In this document: positions 5,807 to 13,174 of the stretch, piece after piece
Layout: every line of letters begins with the position of its first letter
Position numbering within the stretch: position 1 is the stretch's first letter
From: an uncultured beta proteobacterium
GTDB lineage: Bacteria; Pseudomonadota; Gammaproteobacteria; Burkholderiales; Burkholderiaceae_C
Length of the DNA stretch: 13,272 nt
Assembly: GCA_903958915.1 (NCBI GenBank)
Contig: CAJBVC010000187.1
Coordinates: 1-13,272, forward strand
Direction: 5' to 3'
Notes under the pieces: generated by a model
Told to the model about the DNA's origin: nothing
The model's database searches: none
The model's input: the letters and a program-made list of their open reading frames with translations, nothing else
Position numbers and translations under genes: made by a program

Positions 5807-8605
5807 TCAAGCCAAGGGTAGCCAAAGGCGGACTGTGGTGCCAACGCCTCGCGCACTCTCCAGGCTGACTTCACCTTGGTGTAGTTCGACGATTTCCTTG
5901 ACGATACTCATGCCCAGGCCGGTGCCGGGTATTTTCCCGGAGGTATCGGCACGGTAGAAACGCTCGAACACGCGTGCCAGCTCCTGCGGTGCCATGCCAA
6001 TTCCGGTATCGCTGGTCTCGATGCACACTCTGTTGCCTTCACTGCCAGGCGAATTCCCAGTGCGACACGCAACGCGTACTTCTCCGCCCTGCGGGGAGTA
6101 CTTGTAGGCGTTCGACAAAACGTTGAGCAGGGCCTGCTGCATCTTGTTGCGGTCCGCCAGAACGATCAAGGGCGCGGTATCCGCGATGACCACCGGAGCG
6201 TCGCGTCCGGTCGGCGGCTTGTAGCTTGCTGCGGCATCTGCCACGATGGCCCGGACATCCAGGCGTTCGAGCACAAAGTCCTTGCCGCGCCGCGCTTCGA
6301 TGCGGGCCAGGTCCAGCAGTTCATTGATGATGGACGCCATGAGTTCGGATTGCCGGTAAATGGTGGTCAGAAAGTCGGTCTGACTTTCTTTGTCAAACTC
6401 CTGCGCAAGCAGCAACTCGGAGTAACCATAGATGCTGGCCATCGGCGTGCGCAGTTCATGGGCTGCCGTGGAGAGGAACTCGCTCTTCATGCGGTCCACT
6501 TCCATTTCGTGCGTGACATCCCGCAGGTACAAAACCTGCGAGATGCTGGAACCTTGAGCGATACGAATGCCCACCTCCAGGACCCGACCACCCGGCCCGG
6601 AAAGTTCAAACAACTGGCGTCTACCCTGCCCCGAATCGCCACCGGGGTCTGTCTTTTGCCGCGTGTTGCGCAGCGCTTCCACGCCTATAAAGCGGGCATT
6701 GGGCAGGCACAGGTCGCAGAGCAACTGCGAAAACCCATCTTCATGCAGGCCATGAATGGCTGTCGCGGTCAGTCCCGTCATGCGCAGAAATGCAGAGTTG
6801 GCAAATATCACGCACCGGCGAACGTCAAAGGACACAAAACCGTCCGGGCTCAACGCAAATATGGTGTTGAGCTGTTCGGATCGCTCGTTCAATTCGAGCG
6901 TGCGCTGTGCCACCAGTTGCTCCAGTCCGATGCGGTACTGTGCGAGTTCGTCCTGCGCAGCCCGACGCTCGGATATGTCGCGCAGCAGAATCAGCAGGAA
7001 GCGCCGATCAGCCCAACGGGCCGGGCTGATCGACACTTCCGCAGGAAAGGTGCTGCCGTCGCGTCGGAGGTTTGTGGACTCGAAGAAATGGCCGCCATCG
7101 CCATCCTGGTTGAACAGGGCGGGAACGTCGGCGTCACTGTATCGGGTCTCCCAGGCACCCAGGGAGAGCCGCGTCATTTCTTCAGCGTCGTATCCCAGCA
7201 GGGACGCCGCTTTGGGATTGGCTTCCAAAACAGTCCCATCCTGGTTGAGAATGATGACCCCGTCGCGTTCATGCTCGAACAACGCCCGGCGACGCGACGC
7301 CTCGTCCTGAATGGTCTGCTGGGCGGCTCGCTGCATCGCGTCCTGCGCAGCAATGGTGTCGAGCAGCGCGTCAAAGTGCTGCCCCAGTTGCCCGAGTTCG
7401 TCGTTTCGACGGGGCGCCCCAACCCGTGCCTGCCGGTCCCCCTGGCGGACTTCCGCCATGGTGTTGCGGATGAATTCCAACCCCTGGGTCAGGTCGCGAC
7501 CAGCCCACAGGAACAGCAACGATATGCCCAACATGGTCAGCGCCAGTACGCCGGCCACCAGTCCCAACAGCAGCAAAAAGTCCTGGCGGTAGGTGGCATC
7601 GGGAAAACCAACGCCAATCATGCCGATGTTGTGCCCCTCTCCGTCGCGGATTGGCTCCAATCCTGTCAGGTAGGATTGCCCGGAGAAGTCGATGCGTCCC
7701 AGCCATGTTTCTCCCGCATCCATGACCGTCGCAACCACATCGCTGCGCGCGGGATAGCCATTGGGGAGTTGTCCCCGGTTGCGCTGGCGGCTGACCACCA
7801 CACTAAGCTGGTTGGTGTAGATCGAGGTCATGCCTTGCGCGCCTCCGGGCAGCATGTCCACAGGAAAGATGATTTCCCGCATGTGCTCGATCAGCGAAAA
7901 ATTTCGGTTCAGCAGGATGCCGCCGACAAGAATGGCGTCTGTTGCATTCACGTCCAGCGGGAAGTGGGCGGCGGCGTTGATCAGCAGGCCGCGGGTTTCG
8001 CCTTGGAGCATGCCGATCTCGGGAGGAGCTTGCAGGTCGACATGGGCCAGCGCGGGAAATTGTGGCGTAAAGGACTGCAACTCGGTTGCGTCAAAGCGCT
8101 CATAGGAGGCGTTTGCCAGCCCAATGCGCGCCTGGCGGATCACATGGGATGCAGGCAGACGCCCTTGCTGGGTTGCTCCCGAGCTCGATGCAATGATGTC
8201 GCCTTCGGGCGTGGCAATGATCAGGAAATCAAACCCGCTTCCCTTGGCCGTTGTTGCCAAGACACGGATGAGTTCATCTTTTCCGTTGCGGTCCTTGAGC
8301 AAGTGCGCCAGGCGATCGGACTTGACCAATTGACCCACACGCACGCCCGCCTCAGATTTGGTCTGGTCCAGATAGTTGCGCGCGCTGGCCAGATTGCTGC
8401 GCAGGTTGGACATCAGGAGCTCATTGGCCCGATCGCCGCCCACCAGCAACAGCACGGCGATAACAAAGGGAAAAGCAATCAGTAGCGGCGTCAGACCGAG
8501 GGCCAGCAGTCTGAAACGCAGGGAGTGTTCCCAGTCCATGCGCCAGCGCCTGAAAAAACGAAGATCTCCCGTGGCGGGGGTTCCAGCGTCAGCTTTGGAT
8601 TTCAT
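5807..8605 (-). CDS. Membrane sensor histidine kinase (double Cache-HAMP-PAS-PAS-HisKA-HATPase)
   Basis: Inner-membrane kinase of 932 residues. Transmembrane segment 1 is at about 34-55. A large periplasmic region of about 285 residues (about 56-341) has Cache features, such as GLEPIRDGEGHNIGMIGVGF before the membrane. Transmembrane segment 2 is at about 343-368. Then follow HAMP (WAGRDLTQGLEFIRNTMAEV), a first PAS (DGVIILNQDGTVLEANPKAA), a coiled coil, a second PAS (LSPDGFVSFDVRRCVIFANS), HisKA with AAHELRTPM and phospho-His 716, and HATPase_c with NVLSNAYKYSPQGG, DTGIGMAP and GTGLGMSIV. No receiver domain is present, so phosphate must pass to a separate partner; the receiver-kinase downstream is a candidate. 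The frame stays open to 9109, but that overlaps the divergent LivJ-like gene, so I chose ATG 8605. ATG 8659 and ATG 8539 are alternatives; 8539 would still keep both membrane segments. The ribosome site is unclear. The divergent binding lipoprotein gene may provide a ligand signal. Confidence 0.92.
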   Translation of the reverse strand: MKSKADAGTPATGDLRFFRRWRMDWEHSLRFRLLALGLTPLLIAFPFVIAVLLLVGGDRANELLMSNLRSNLASARNYLDQTKSEAGVRVGQLVKSDRLAHLLKDRNGKDELIRVLATTAKGSGFDFLIIATPEGDIIASSSGATQQGRLPASHVIRQARIGLANASYERFDATELQSFTPQFPALAHVDLQAPPEIGMLQGETRGLLINAAAHFPLDVNATDAILVGGILLNRNFSLIEHMREIIFPVDMLPGGAQGMTSIYTNQLSVVVSRQRNRGQLPNGYPARSDVVATVMDAGETWLGRIDFSGQSYLTGLEPIRDGEGHNIGMIGVGFPDATYRQDFLLLLGLVAGVLALTMLGISLLFLWAGRDLTQGLEFIRNTMAEVRQGDRQARVGAPRRNDELGQLGQHFDALLDTIAAQDAMQRAAQQTIQDEASRRRALFEHERDGVIILNQDGTVLEANPKAASLLGYDAEEMTRLSLGAWETRYSDADVPALFNQDGDGGHFFESTNLRRDGSTFPAEVSISPARWADRRFLLILLRDISERRAAQDELAQYRIGLEQLVAQRTLELNERSEQLNTIFALSPDGFVSFDVRRCVIFANSAFLRMTGLTATAIHGLHEDGFSQLLCDLCLPNARFIGVEALRNTRQKTDPGGDSGQGRRQLFELSGPGGRVLEVGIRIAQGSSISQVLYLRDVTHEMEVDRMKSEFLSTAAHELRTPMASIYGYSELLLAQEFDKESQTDFLTTIYRQSELMASIINELLDLARIEARRGKDFVLERLDVRAIVADAAASYKPPTGRDAPVVIADTAPLIVLADRNKMQQALLNVLSNAYKYSPQGGEVRVACRTGNSPGSEGNRVCIETSDTGIGMAPQELARVFERFYRADTSGKIPGTGLGMSIVKEIVELHQGEVSLESARGVGTTVRLWLPLA

Positions 8606-8644
8606 GAAGGGGCAAGCCTGAGTATCGCAACGAGGCAACACCGG

Positions 8645-8675
8645 ATTATCGTCTCGCATCGCGCAAAGCTGCCAA
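8645..8675 (-). promoter_or_regulatory. Weak candidate promoter for the Cache/PAS kinase gene
   Basis: On the minus strand, TTGGCA (8675-8670) and GATAAT (8650-8645) each match five of six consensus bases, but the spacer is 19, longer than ideal. The predicted start near 8638 would give a leader of about 33 bases to ATG 8605, which supports that start over ATG 8659 (upstream of the predicted transcription start). Confidence 0.3.
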
Positions 8676-8703
8676 AACTCAGTCGTACCTCCAAGGCGGA
8701 CGG

Positions 8704-8717
8704 TTGTGGCACCACAA
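8704..8717. promoter_or_regulatory. Dyad TTGTGG-CA-CCACAA in the divergent kinase/LivJ-like promoter region
   Basis: A perfect 6-base inverted repeat with a 2-base spacer sits near the middle of the 175-base divergent region, 63 bases before ATG 8781 and 98 bases before ATG 8605 on the other strand. It has the same architecture and nearly the same half-site as the dyad at 5687-5700. A single site here could control both divergent genes. The cognate regulator is unknown. Confidence 0.45.
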
Positions 8718-8780
8718 TACTGCCTTGTGCAGCGCGGTTGCGTGTGTAGCGCGGCGTCCATGATGTGATGAGGAAACGAT

Positions 8781-9884
8781 ATGAAGTTGAAGACCCTGTT
8801 GGTCCTGTTGCTCGCGGCTTGCCTGATGGCCTGTTCGAAGCCTAATCCCATACAAATCGGGTTCGTCGGTGGTTTGTCGGACCGCAATTCGGACAACGGC
8901 CAGTCCGGGCAAAACGGAGTGATTCTGGCGGTTGAGCAGTTCAATCGGAGCGGTGGCGTCAATGGCCGTCTGGTGGAAGTGATATCACGGGATGACGCCC
9001 AGGACAAAGTGGTCGCCGCCAAGGCTGCCAACGAACTGGTGGAGGCGCGGGTGGAGGCAGTCATTGGCCCCTTCACCAGCGGGATGGCAGCAGTGATCGT
9101 TCCGGTCACTGGGCAGGCTGGAATCTTTCAGATCAGCCCAACCATTACGTCCATGGACTTTTATGGCAAGGACGACAACCTGTTCCGAATCAACCGCACG
9201 ACGCGGGACAATGCGCAGGACTATGCGCGCGTCATGCTCGGCCGTGGGCAGCGCAACATCGCAGTAGCGTACGACTTGCGCAACAAGAACTTCACGGAGT
9301 CCTGGCTGCGCGAGTTTCGTGGTGCCATCACGGCAGCCGGCGCCACCCTGGCGGCCGAAGTGCCCTATGAATCGGGTGCAGATACCGCCTTCGACGTCGT
9401 CGTGCAGACCATGCTGCGCTCAAAGCCCGACAGCCTGTTCTTCATATCGGGTGCGCTGGATGTGGCCAGACTGGCGCAGCAAGCGCGCAAACTGGCGCCC
9501 AAGTTGCCCATCGGTGCTTCCGAGTGGGCGGCCACCGAGCAATTGGTGGAGTTGGGAGGGACGGTGGTCGAGGGGTTGCTGATCGTGCAGAACTACGACC
9601 ATGAAGATACGTCGCAGCGCTTCAGGGAGTTCAGCGAATCGTATTTCAAACGATTTCAGCGCAATCCCGGCTACAGCTCGGTCTCGGCGTATGACGCAGC
9701 GACTGTGGTTCTTACAGCCCTGAAGAGTCGCAGCGCCGGGGAGTCCCTGAAGGCCGCGGTGCAACGCTCCGGCCCGTACAGCGGGTTGCAGCAGCAAATT
9801 GTGTTTGATGCCAACGGCGACACCACACGCAAGGTCTTCTTCACTGAAATCCGCGGCGGACGTTACGTGCAGATTCGCCAGTGA
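8781..9884 (+). CDS. LivJ-like (Peripla_BP_6) solute-binding lipoprotein
   Basis: Periplasmic binding protein of 367 residues in the branched-chain amino acid/amide-binding family. The N-terminus is a lipoprotein signal: a short basic start (MKLK), a leucine-rich core, and two possible lipobox cysteines, C14 (LAAC) and C18 (LMAC). Family features follow: IQIGFVGGLSD, GVILAVEQFNRSGGVNGR, ISRDDAQD, VIGPFTSGMAAVIVPVTGQAG, ISPTITS, NLFRINRTTRDNAQDYARVM, SLFFISGALDVARLAQQARK, and a C-terminal YDAATVVLTAL. Length fits the family. The ribosome site GAGGAA (8770-8775) lies 5 bases before ATG 8781. No permease or ATPase genes are adjacent, and the gene is divergent from the Cache/PAS kinase, so I infer a sensory rather than transport role. 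The residue after either candidate lipid-bearing cysteine is not Asp, so by the +2 rule known in enterobacteria it would go to the outer membrane. The ligand is unknown. Confidence 0.9.
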   Translation: MKLKTLLVLLLAACLMACSKPNPIQIGFVGGLSDRNSDNGQSGQNGVILAVEQFNRSGGVNGRLVEVISRDDAQDKVVAAKAANELVEARVEAVIGPFTSGMAAVIVPVTGQAGIFQISPTITSMDFYGKDDNLFRINRTTRDNAQDYARVMLGRGQRNIAVAYDLRNKNFTESWLREFRGAITAAGATLAAEVPYESGADTAFDVVVQTMLRSKPDSLFFISGALDVARLAQQARKLAPKLPIGASEWAATEQLVELGGTVVEGLLIVQNYDHEDTSQRFREFSESYFKRFQRNPGYSSVSAYDAATVVLTALKSRSAGESLKAAVQRSGPYSGLQQQIVFDANGDTTRKVFFTEIRGGRYVQIRQ

Positions 9885-10062
9885 GTCGTGCGCGGGCAGG
9901 TATCGCGCAGTTCAGGGGTTGGGTCGGCAACGGGTGCGGTTGTTTCGGGGTGGATAGCATTCTCATCAATGCTCCAAATTTGGTAGCTGCCTACGCAGAT
10001 TGTGCGGATCTTTCGGGCTCTACGTGCGTTGATCCAGCGCAAACTTGGGAGCCTGCAGGTCG

Positions 10063-10090
10063 CTGAAAGTCGGCAGTTCGCGGCTATCAT
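10063..10090 (+). promoter_or_regulatory. Weak candidate promoter for the DUF898/M48 pair
   Basis: CTGAAA (10063-10068) and TATCAT (10085-10090) are 16 bases apart, matching four and five of six consensus positions. They would start transcription near 10097, about 54 bases before ATG 10151. The rest of the 266-base gap from 9885 holds a small GC hairpin (TGCGCG 9889-9894 with CGCGCA 9904-9909) with no T-run, so it is not a convincing terminator for the LivJ-like gene. Confidence 0.25.
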
Positions 10091-10150
10091 TTTGGATGCC
10101 AAGGCAGCCAATCCGAGCTGCCCATCATCCAGACTCCAGGAGGAAACCCC

Positions 10151-11365
10151 ATGTCTCCAGACTACCCGGACAAAGAGCCGCTCGCCCTCGCCGACAGCGC
10201 ATCAACATTTGCACCGGCGGCCACGGTTGTTGCGCCACGCACGTTGGTGATCGAATTTACCGGGTCCGGCAGTGAGTACTTCCGAATCTGGATCGTCAAC
10301 CTGTTGCTGATCGTTGTCACCCTGGGCCTGTACTTTCCCTGGGCCAAGGTACGCCGTTTGCGCTATTTTTATGGCAACACGGTCGTCGATGGCGATCCCT
10401 TGGGGTTTCACGGCAGCGCCTGGACGATGTTCAAGGGGTTTGTCGTGGTGGCCGTATTCATGGGCCTGTACTCCCTGGCGGGCCATTTTTCCCAGGGTGC
10501 AGGGTTTGTGGCCTTCTTGGTCATCGCAGGGCTTTGGCCGGCCTTGCTCAAGGCAGCGATGCAATTTCGAATGGCCAACACCAGTTGGCGCGGTTTGCGC
10601 TTTGGCTTCAGTGGCAGCACGGCAGAAGCCTACCGTGCATGTCTGCCCCTTTTTGTTCCCGGGCTGCTGCTTTTGGGCCTGATGCTACTGGCACCGGCAG
10701 GTCAAGGCCAAGGACCGACCCAGCAGACAAGCCCCCAGTGGCTCGGCGTGTTTGTGCTGGTCATACTGTTTACAGTGACCATCGCGCCTTGGCTCATGTG
10801 GAACCTCAAGAGCTTTCAGCACCGGCACTACCGGTTCAGCTCGGAAACGACGCGGTTCACGGTTCTGGCAAAGAGCTACTACTGGCTGTCCCTCAAGATC
10901 CTTGGTGTTGCCGTGCTGGCCTATGTGTTTCTGATCATTGCCTTCGTGGGTGCAGGTTTGATGGCCAGCGTCGCCACCTCAAAGGGCCCCATGGCTGGGA
11001 TTCTGATGGGGACCGCAGCGGTGTTTCTATCGATCGTGGCGTTTTCCGCAATTAAACCTTATGCCGTCACGCGCTTCCAGAACCTGATCTGGAATGGCAC
11101 CGAGAGTGAAAACCTCCAGTTTGAAAGCAACTTGGCTGTGCGCTCCATGGTGGGACTCACGCTCAAAAACTGGTTCCTGATTTTGCTGACTTTGGGTTTG
11201 TACTGGCCGGCCGCCGCAGTGGCTATGGCACGCCTGCGCCTGGCCGCGGTTCAGGTCAGCTCCCGCGTGAGTCCGGAGAACTTGCTGGCAAGCAGTGGCA
11301 GCCTTGCGGGGCAGGCGATTGGCGATGCCTCGGGCGATTTTCTCGGATTTGATATCGGTCTCTGA
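10151..11365 (+). CDS. YjgN-like DUF898 polytopic membrane protein
   Basis: Integral membrane protein of 404 residues matching the DUF898/YjgN family, whose function is not known. After a soluble N-terminal segment of about 33 residues comes the family signature FTGSGSEYFRIWIVNLLL, then TLGLYFPWAKVRRLRYFYGN. Several hydrophobic segments follow. Near the C-terminus a diverged second copy of the signature appears (LKNWFLILLTLGLYWPAAAV followed by ARLRL), preceded by a NLIWNGT motif typical of the family, so the protein has internal repeat character. It has the strongest ribosome site seen in the window, AGGAGG at 10138-10143, 7 bases before ATG 10151. It ends 6 bases before the M48 peptidase gene, so the two are very likely co-transcribed and translationally coupled. 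This pairing recurs in proteobacteria and suggests a shared role in the envelope, which is inference. Confidence 0.9.
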   Translation: MSPDYPDKEPLALADSASTFAPAATVVAPRTLVIEFTGSGSEYFRIWIVNLLLIVVTLGLYFPWAKVRRLRYFYGNTVVDGDPLGFHGSAWTMFKGFVVVAVFMGLYSLAGHFSQGAGFVAFLVIAGLWPALLKAAMQFRMANTSWRGLRFGFSGSTAEAYRACLPLFVPGLLLLGLMLLAPAGQGQGPTQQTSPQWLGVFVLVILFTVTIAPWLMWNLKSFQHRHYRFSSETTRFTVLAKSYYWLSLKILGVAVLAYVFLIIAFVGAGLMASVATSKGPMAGILMGTAAVFLSIVAFSAIKPYAVTRFQNLIWNGTESENLQFESNLAVRSMVGLTLKNWFLILLTLGLYWPAAAVAMARLRLAAVQVSSRVSPENLLASSGSLAGQAIGDASGDFLGFDIGL

Positions 11366-11371
11366 CGCGCA

Positions 11372-12469
11372 ATGCAGAACCCCAGCCCAACCCTGCAAGC
11401 CACCTACTTCGATGGCAAAAGCGCGCAGGCGCATGGTGTCGCACTGTGCATGGATCAGGGTGTCTTGCACATCGTCAATGCCAACCTGCAACTGGCGGTG
11501 CCGGTGAACCAGGTGGAATGGCCTGAGCGTACACGCCATGGCAAACGGATGGCGCTGCTCGCAGGTGGAGGCTCCTTGCAATGCGCCGATGGTGTGGCGT
11601 GGGACGCCTGGTGCAAGGCCAGCGGGCTGCGCGAATCCGGCGTCGTGGTGGTGCAGCAAAGCTGGCGCTGGGTCGCGGCGGCACTGTTCTCGCTAGTGCT
11701 GGTGCTGGGTGCACTGTACCAGTGGGGTTTGCCCATGCTTGCGCAGGCCGTGGTGGCGTTCACGCCGCAGACTGTCGATGCCAAGATCGGACAAAGCACG
11801 CTGGCTGCACTGGACGAAGCGTTGATGGCGCCCAGTGGCCTGGAATTGCCGCAGCAAGAAGCCATACGCACCGCGTTTGTGCATGTGCTGCAAACCCAGG
11901 CGCCTGATGACATGCCGCAGTGGAACCTGGCGTTTCGCAAGAGCAAAATCGGTCCCAACGCCCTGGCCCTGCCTGGTGGCACATTGCTCATGACCGATGA
12001 CATGGTGGCGTTGGTTGGCGGTGACACCCAGGTACTCATGGCCGTGCTGGCCCACGAGTTGGGCCACGCAAAGTATCGCCACGGCCTGCGTATGCTGGTT
12101 CAGGTGTCCGTACTGGGCGCGATCACCAGCCTGGTTCTGGGTGACTTCAGCACAGCGCTGGCCGCCGTGCCCGCGTTGTTGGGGCAAGCCCACTACTCGC
12201 GCGAGGCCGAACGTGAGGCCGATGCCTATGCCAGGCAGATTCTCGTCTCTGCGAGGATTTCGCCCAGAGTGATGGTGACATTGCTTGACAGGCTGCGCGC
12301 GCAACGCGAGCGGGATGCCAAGAACACGGCGCGAGAAAGAGAAGGCGACAAACCCAGCGGATCCTCCGAGCAAATTGCTGCGCCTGCGTTAGCTTGGCTG
12401 GGCCTGGCCTTTGCGTCGCACCCAGCAGATGCCGAGCGCATCGCCTTTTTCCAAGGTGATGCGCGCTGA
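11372..12469 (+). CDS. Membrane-anchored M48 family zinc metallopeptidase
   Basis: Zinc-dependent endopeptidase of 365 residues. An N-terminal beta-rich region (about 1-95; TYFDGKSAQAHGVALCMD, resembling the DUF7092 segment of such proteins) is followed by one transmembrane segment at about 104-125. The catalytic domain then faces the periplasm by prediction. The zinc site is clear: HELGH with His228 and His232 as ligands and Glu229 as base, and Glu280 in SREAEREAD as third ligand. The M48-typical C-terminal SHPADAERI motif is present. Unlike BepA-type members, no TPR domain follows. ATG 11372 lies 6 bases after the stop of the DUF898 gene and lacks a strong ribosome site of its own, which fits translational coupling. 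Likely roles are envelope protein quality control or processing of the partner membrane protein; the substrate is not known. Family and active-site assignment are firm. Confidence 0.93.
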   Translation: MQNPSPTLQATYFDGKSAQAHGVALCMDQGVLHIVNANLQLAVPVNQVEWPERTRHGKRMALLAGGGSLQCADGVAWDAWCKASGLRESGVVVVQQSWRWVAAALFSLVLVLGALYQWGLPMLAQAVVAFTPQTVDAKIGQSTLAALDEALMAPSGLELPQQEAIRTAFVHVLQTQAPDDMPQWNLAFRKSKIGPNALALPGGTLLMTDDMVALVGGDTQVLMAVLAHELGHAKYRHGLRMLVQVSVLGAITSLVLGDFSTALAAVPALLGQAHYSREAEREADAYARQILVSARISPRVMVTLLDRLRAQRERDAKNTAREREGDKPSGSSEQIAAPALAWLGLAFASHPADAERIAFFQGDAR

Positions 12470-12620
12470 ATCAGCCACAACTTGCTGGATCGATGCCTGC
12501 TCTGTGCCACTGCGGCCGAGCCTAACGCAACGCAAGACCCCTGCAGCGCCCGTGTAACCAGCGCAGTCAGCTATCAAATCAGGAGCGGAACCCAGGTTTG
12601 CATGGACCTTCTGCGCAGCA

Positions 12621-13070
12621 CTACGCTTGCACGGCCTTCACCTTAAGGCGCCAGGCATGCAGCAGGGGCTCGGTATAGCCGCTGGGTTGGGCCAGCCCTT
12701 TGAACACCAGTTCCGTGGCGGCTTTGTAGGCCATGCTGGTTTCGAAGTTGCCAGCCATGGGCTGGTAGAGCTTGTCGCCGGCATTTTGCTTGTCGACGAT
12801 GGCGGCCATGCGCTGGAAGGTCTCCGTCACCAGCACATTGGTGCGCTCGTAGGCGTGAATCCAGGCGCTGGCTTTCATGTCACCCTTGCGGATCATGGGG
12901 CAGGCGTGCATGCCGGTGTGCATTTCGTCGTCGGTGCGGTCGAGGAAGCCGGTGTTGATGAAGGCCCGCGTCGTGGGGTAGTCCTTGCTCGAGAAATGCG
13001 TCGTCAGCAAGCCTGCCTGATCACACAGCACCGGGTTGCCGTTCACGGGTCGTGCAGAAGGACTTGTCAA
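12621..13070 (-). pseudogene. glcB: Malate synthase G remnant with internal deletion
   Basis: The open frame of 149 codons joins two separated pieces of malate synthase G, the glyoxylate-cycle enzyme that condenses glyoxylate and acetyl-CoA. The first piece (FINTGFLDRT through RKGDMKASAWIHAYERTNVL) is from the middle of the enzyme. The second (VTETFQRMAAIVDKQNAGD through GYTEPLLHAWRLKVKA) is the extreme C-terminus. The join is at about 12827-12833. The family normally has about 720 residues. Compared with the sequence I recall, some 160-170 residues are missing between the pieces, including the CSKVPDIHN...MED region with the catalytic Asp, and more than half the enzyme is missing at the N-terminus. 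About 35 residues before FINTGF do not resemble malate synthase. Conserved positions also look altered (DRTGDE is DRTDDE, AGPM is ACPM). The frame remains open, so a short peptide could be made, but it cannot be an active enzyme. Confidence 0.85.
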
Positions 13071-13127
13071 TGAACTAGTTTGCTTGGGTGCGCAAATAGT
13101 CGCACCACTACCGCATTAAAGTTCATT
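13069..13127. repeat. Nearly concentric nested inverted repeats
   Basis: An outer pair, AATGAACT (13069-13076) and AGTTCATT (13120-13127), encloses an inner pair, GGTGCG (13087-13092) and CGCACC (13101-13106), with centres only about 1.5 bases apart. An 8-base palindrome AACTAGTT also lies at 13073-13080. There is no T-run, so a terminator is unlikely. The inner dyad could be an operator for the receiver gene at 13227. The outer pair also sits at the 5' boundary of the malate synthase remnant, so it may mark a rearrangement end. Confidence 0.4.
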
Positions 13128-13138
13128 TAGTTGATTCA

Positions 13139-13168
13139 AATCAGCAAAAATCAGCAAAAAGCAGTAAA
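13139..13168 (+). repeat. Three 10-base tandem units with phased A-tracts
   Basis: Units AATCAGCAAA (13139), AATCAGCAAA (13149) and AAGCAGTAAA (13159) repeat every 10 bases, putting runs of A on the same face of the helix. Such phased A-tracts are known to bend DNA. Their place about 60-90 bases before ATG 13227 suggests an UP element or architectural-protein site for that promoter. Confidence 0.6.
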
Positions 13169-13174
13169 AGATGA

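Noticed and set aside
6350..8485. 711-codon open frame on the plus strand opposite the Cache/PAS kinase
   Set aside because: It lies wholly antisense to a kinase with complete recognisable domains. Its translation shows no family motif and is rich in His/Gln/Arg as expected from the reverse complement of GC-rich codons.
8606..9109. Upstream extension of the Cache/PAS kinase frame to 9109
   Set aside because: It would overlap the first 330 bases of the divergent LivJ-like gene, and the extra sequence is low-complexity and matches no domain. ATG 8605 leaves both genes with a shared intergenic region.
9889..9909. GC hairpin TGCGCG/CGCGCA just after the LivJ-like gene
   Set aside because: Six-base stem with a 9-base loop and no T-run; not enough to call an intrinsic terminator.
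9972..10036. Possible degenerate copy of a Comamonadaceae intergenic repeat (AATTTGGTAGCTGC and following), with a second scrap at 12569-12585 (AGCTATCAAATCAGGAGC)
   Set aside because: It resembles abundant repeats I recall from that family, but the match is partial and from memory; a genome-wide search is needed before calling it.
12470..12620. Possible small gene between the M48 peptidase and the malate synthase remnant
   Set aside because: No frame with a ribosome site or recognisable product; the minus-strand frame there overlaps the peptidase gene.
12627..13073. 148-codon plus-strand frame opposite the malate synthase remnant
   Set aside because: The minus-strand translation clearly matches malate synthase G; the plus-strand frame is its shadow.
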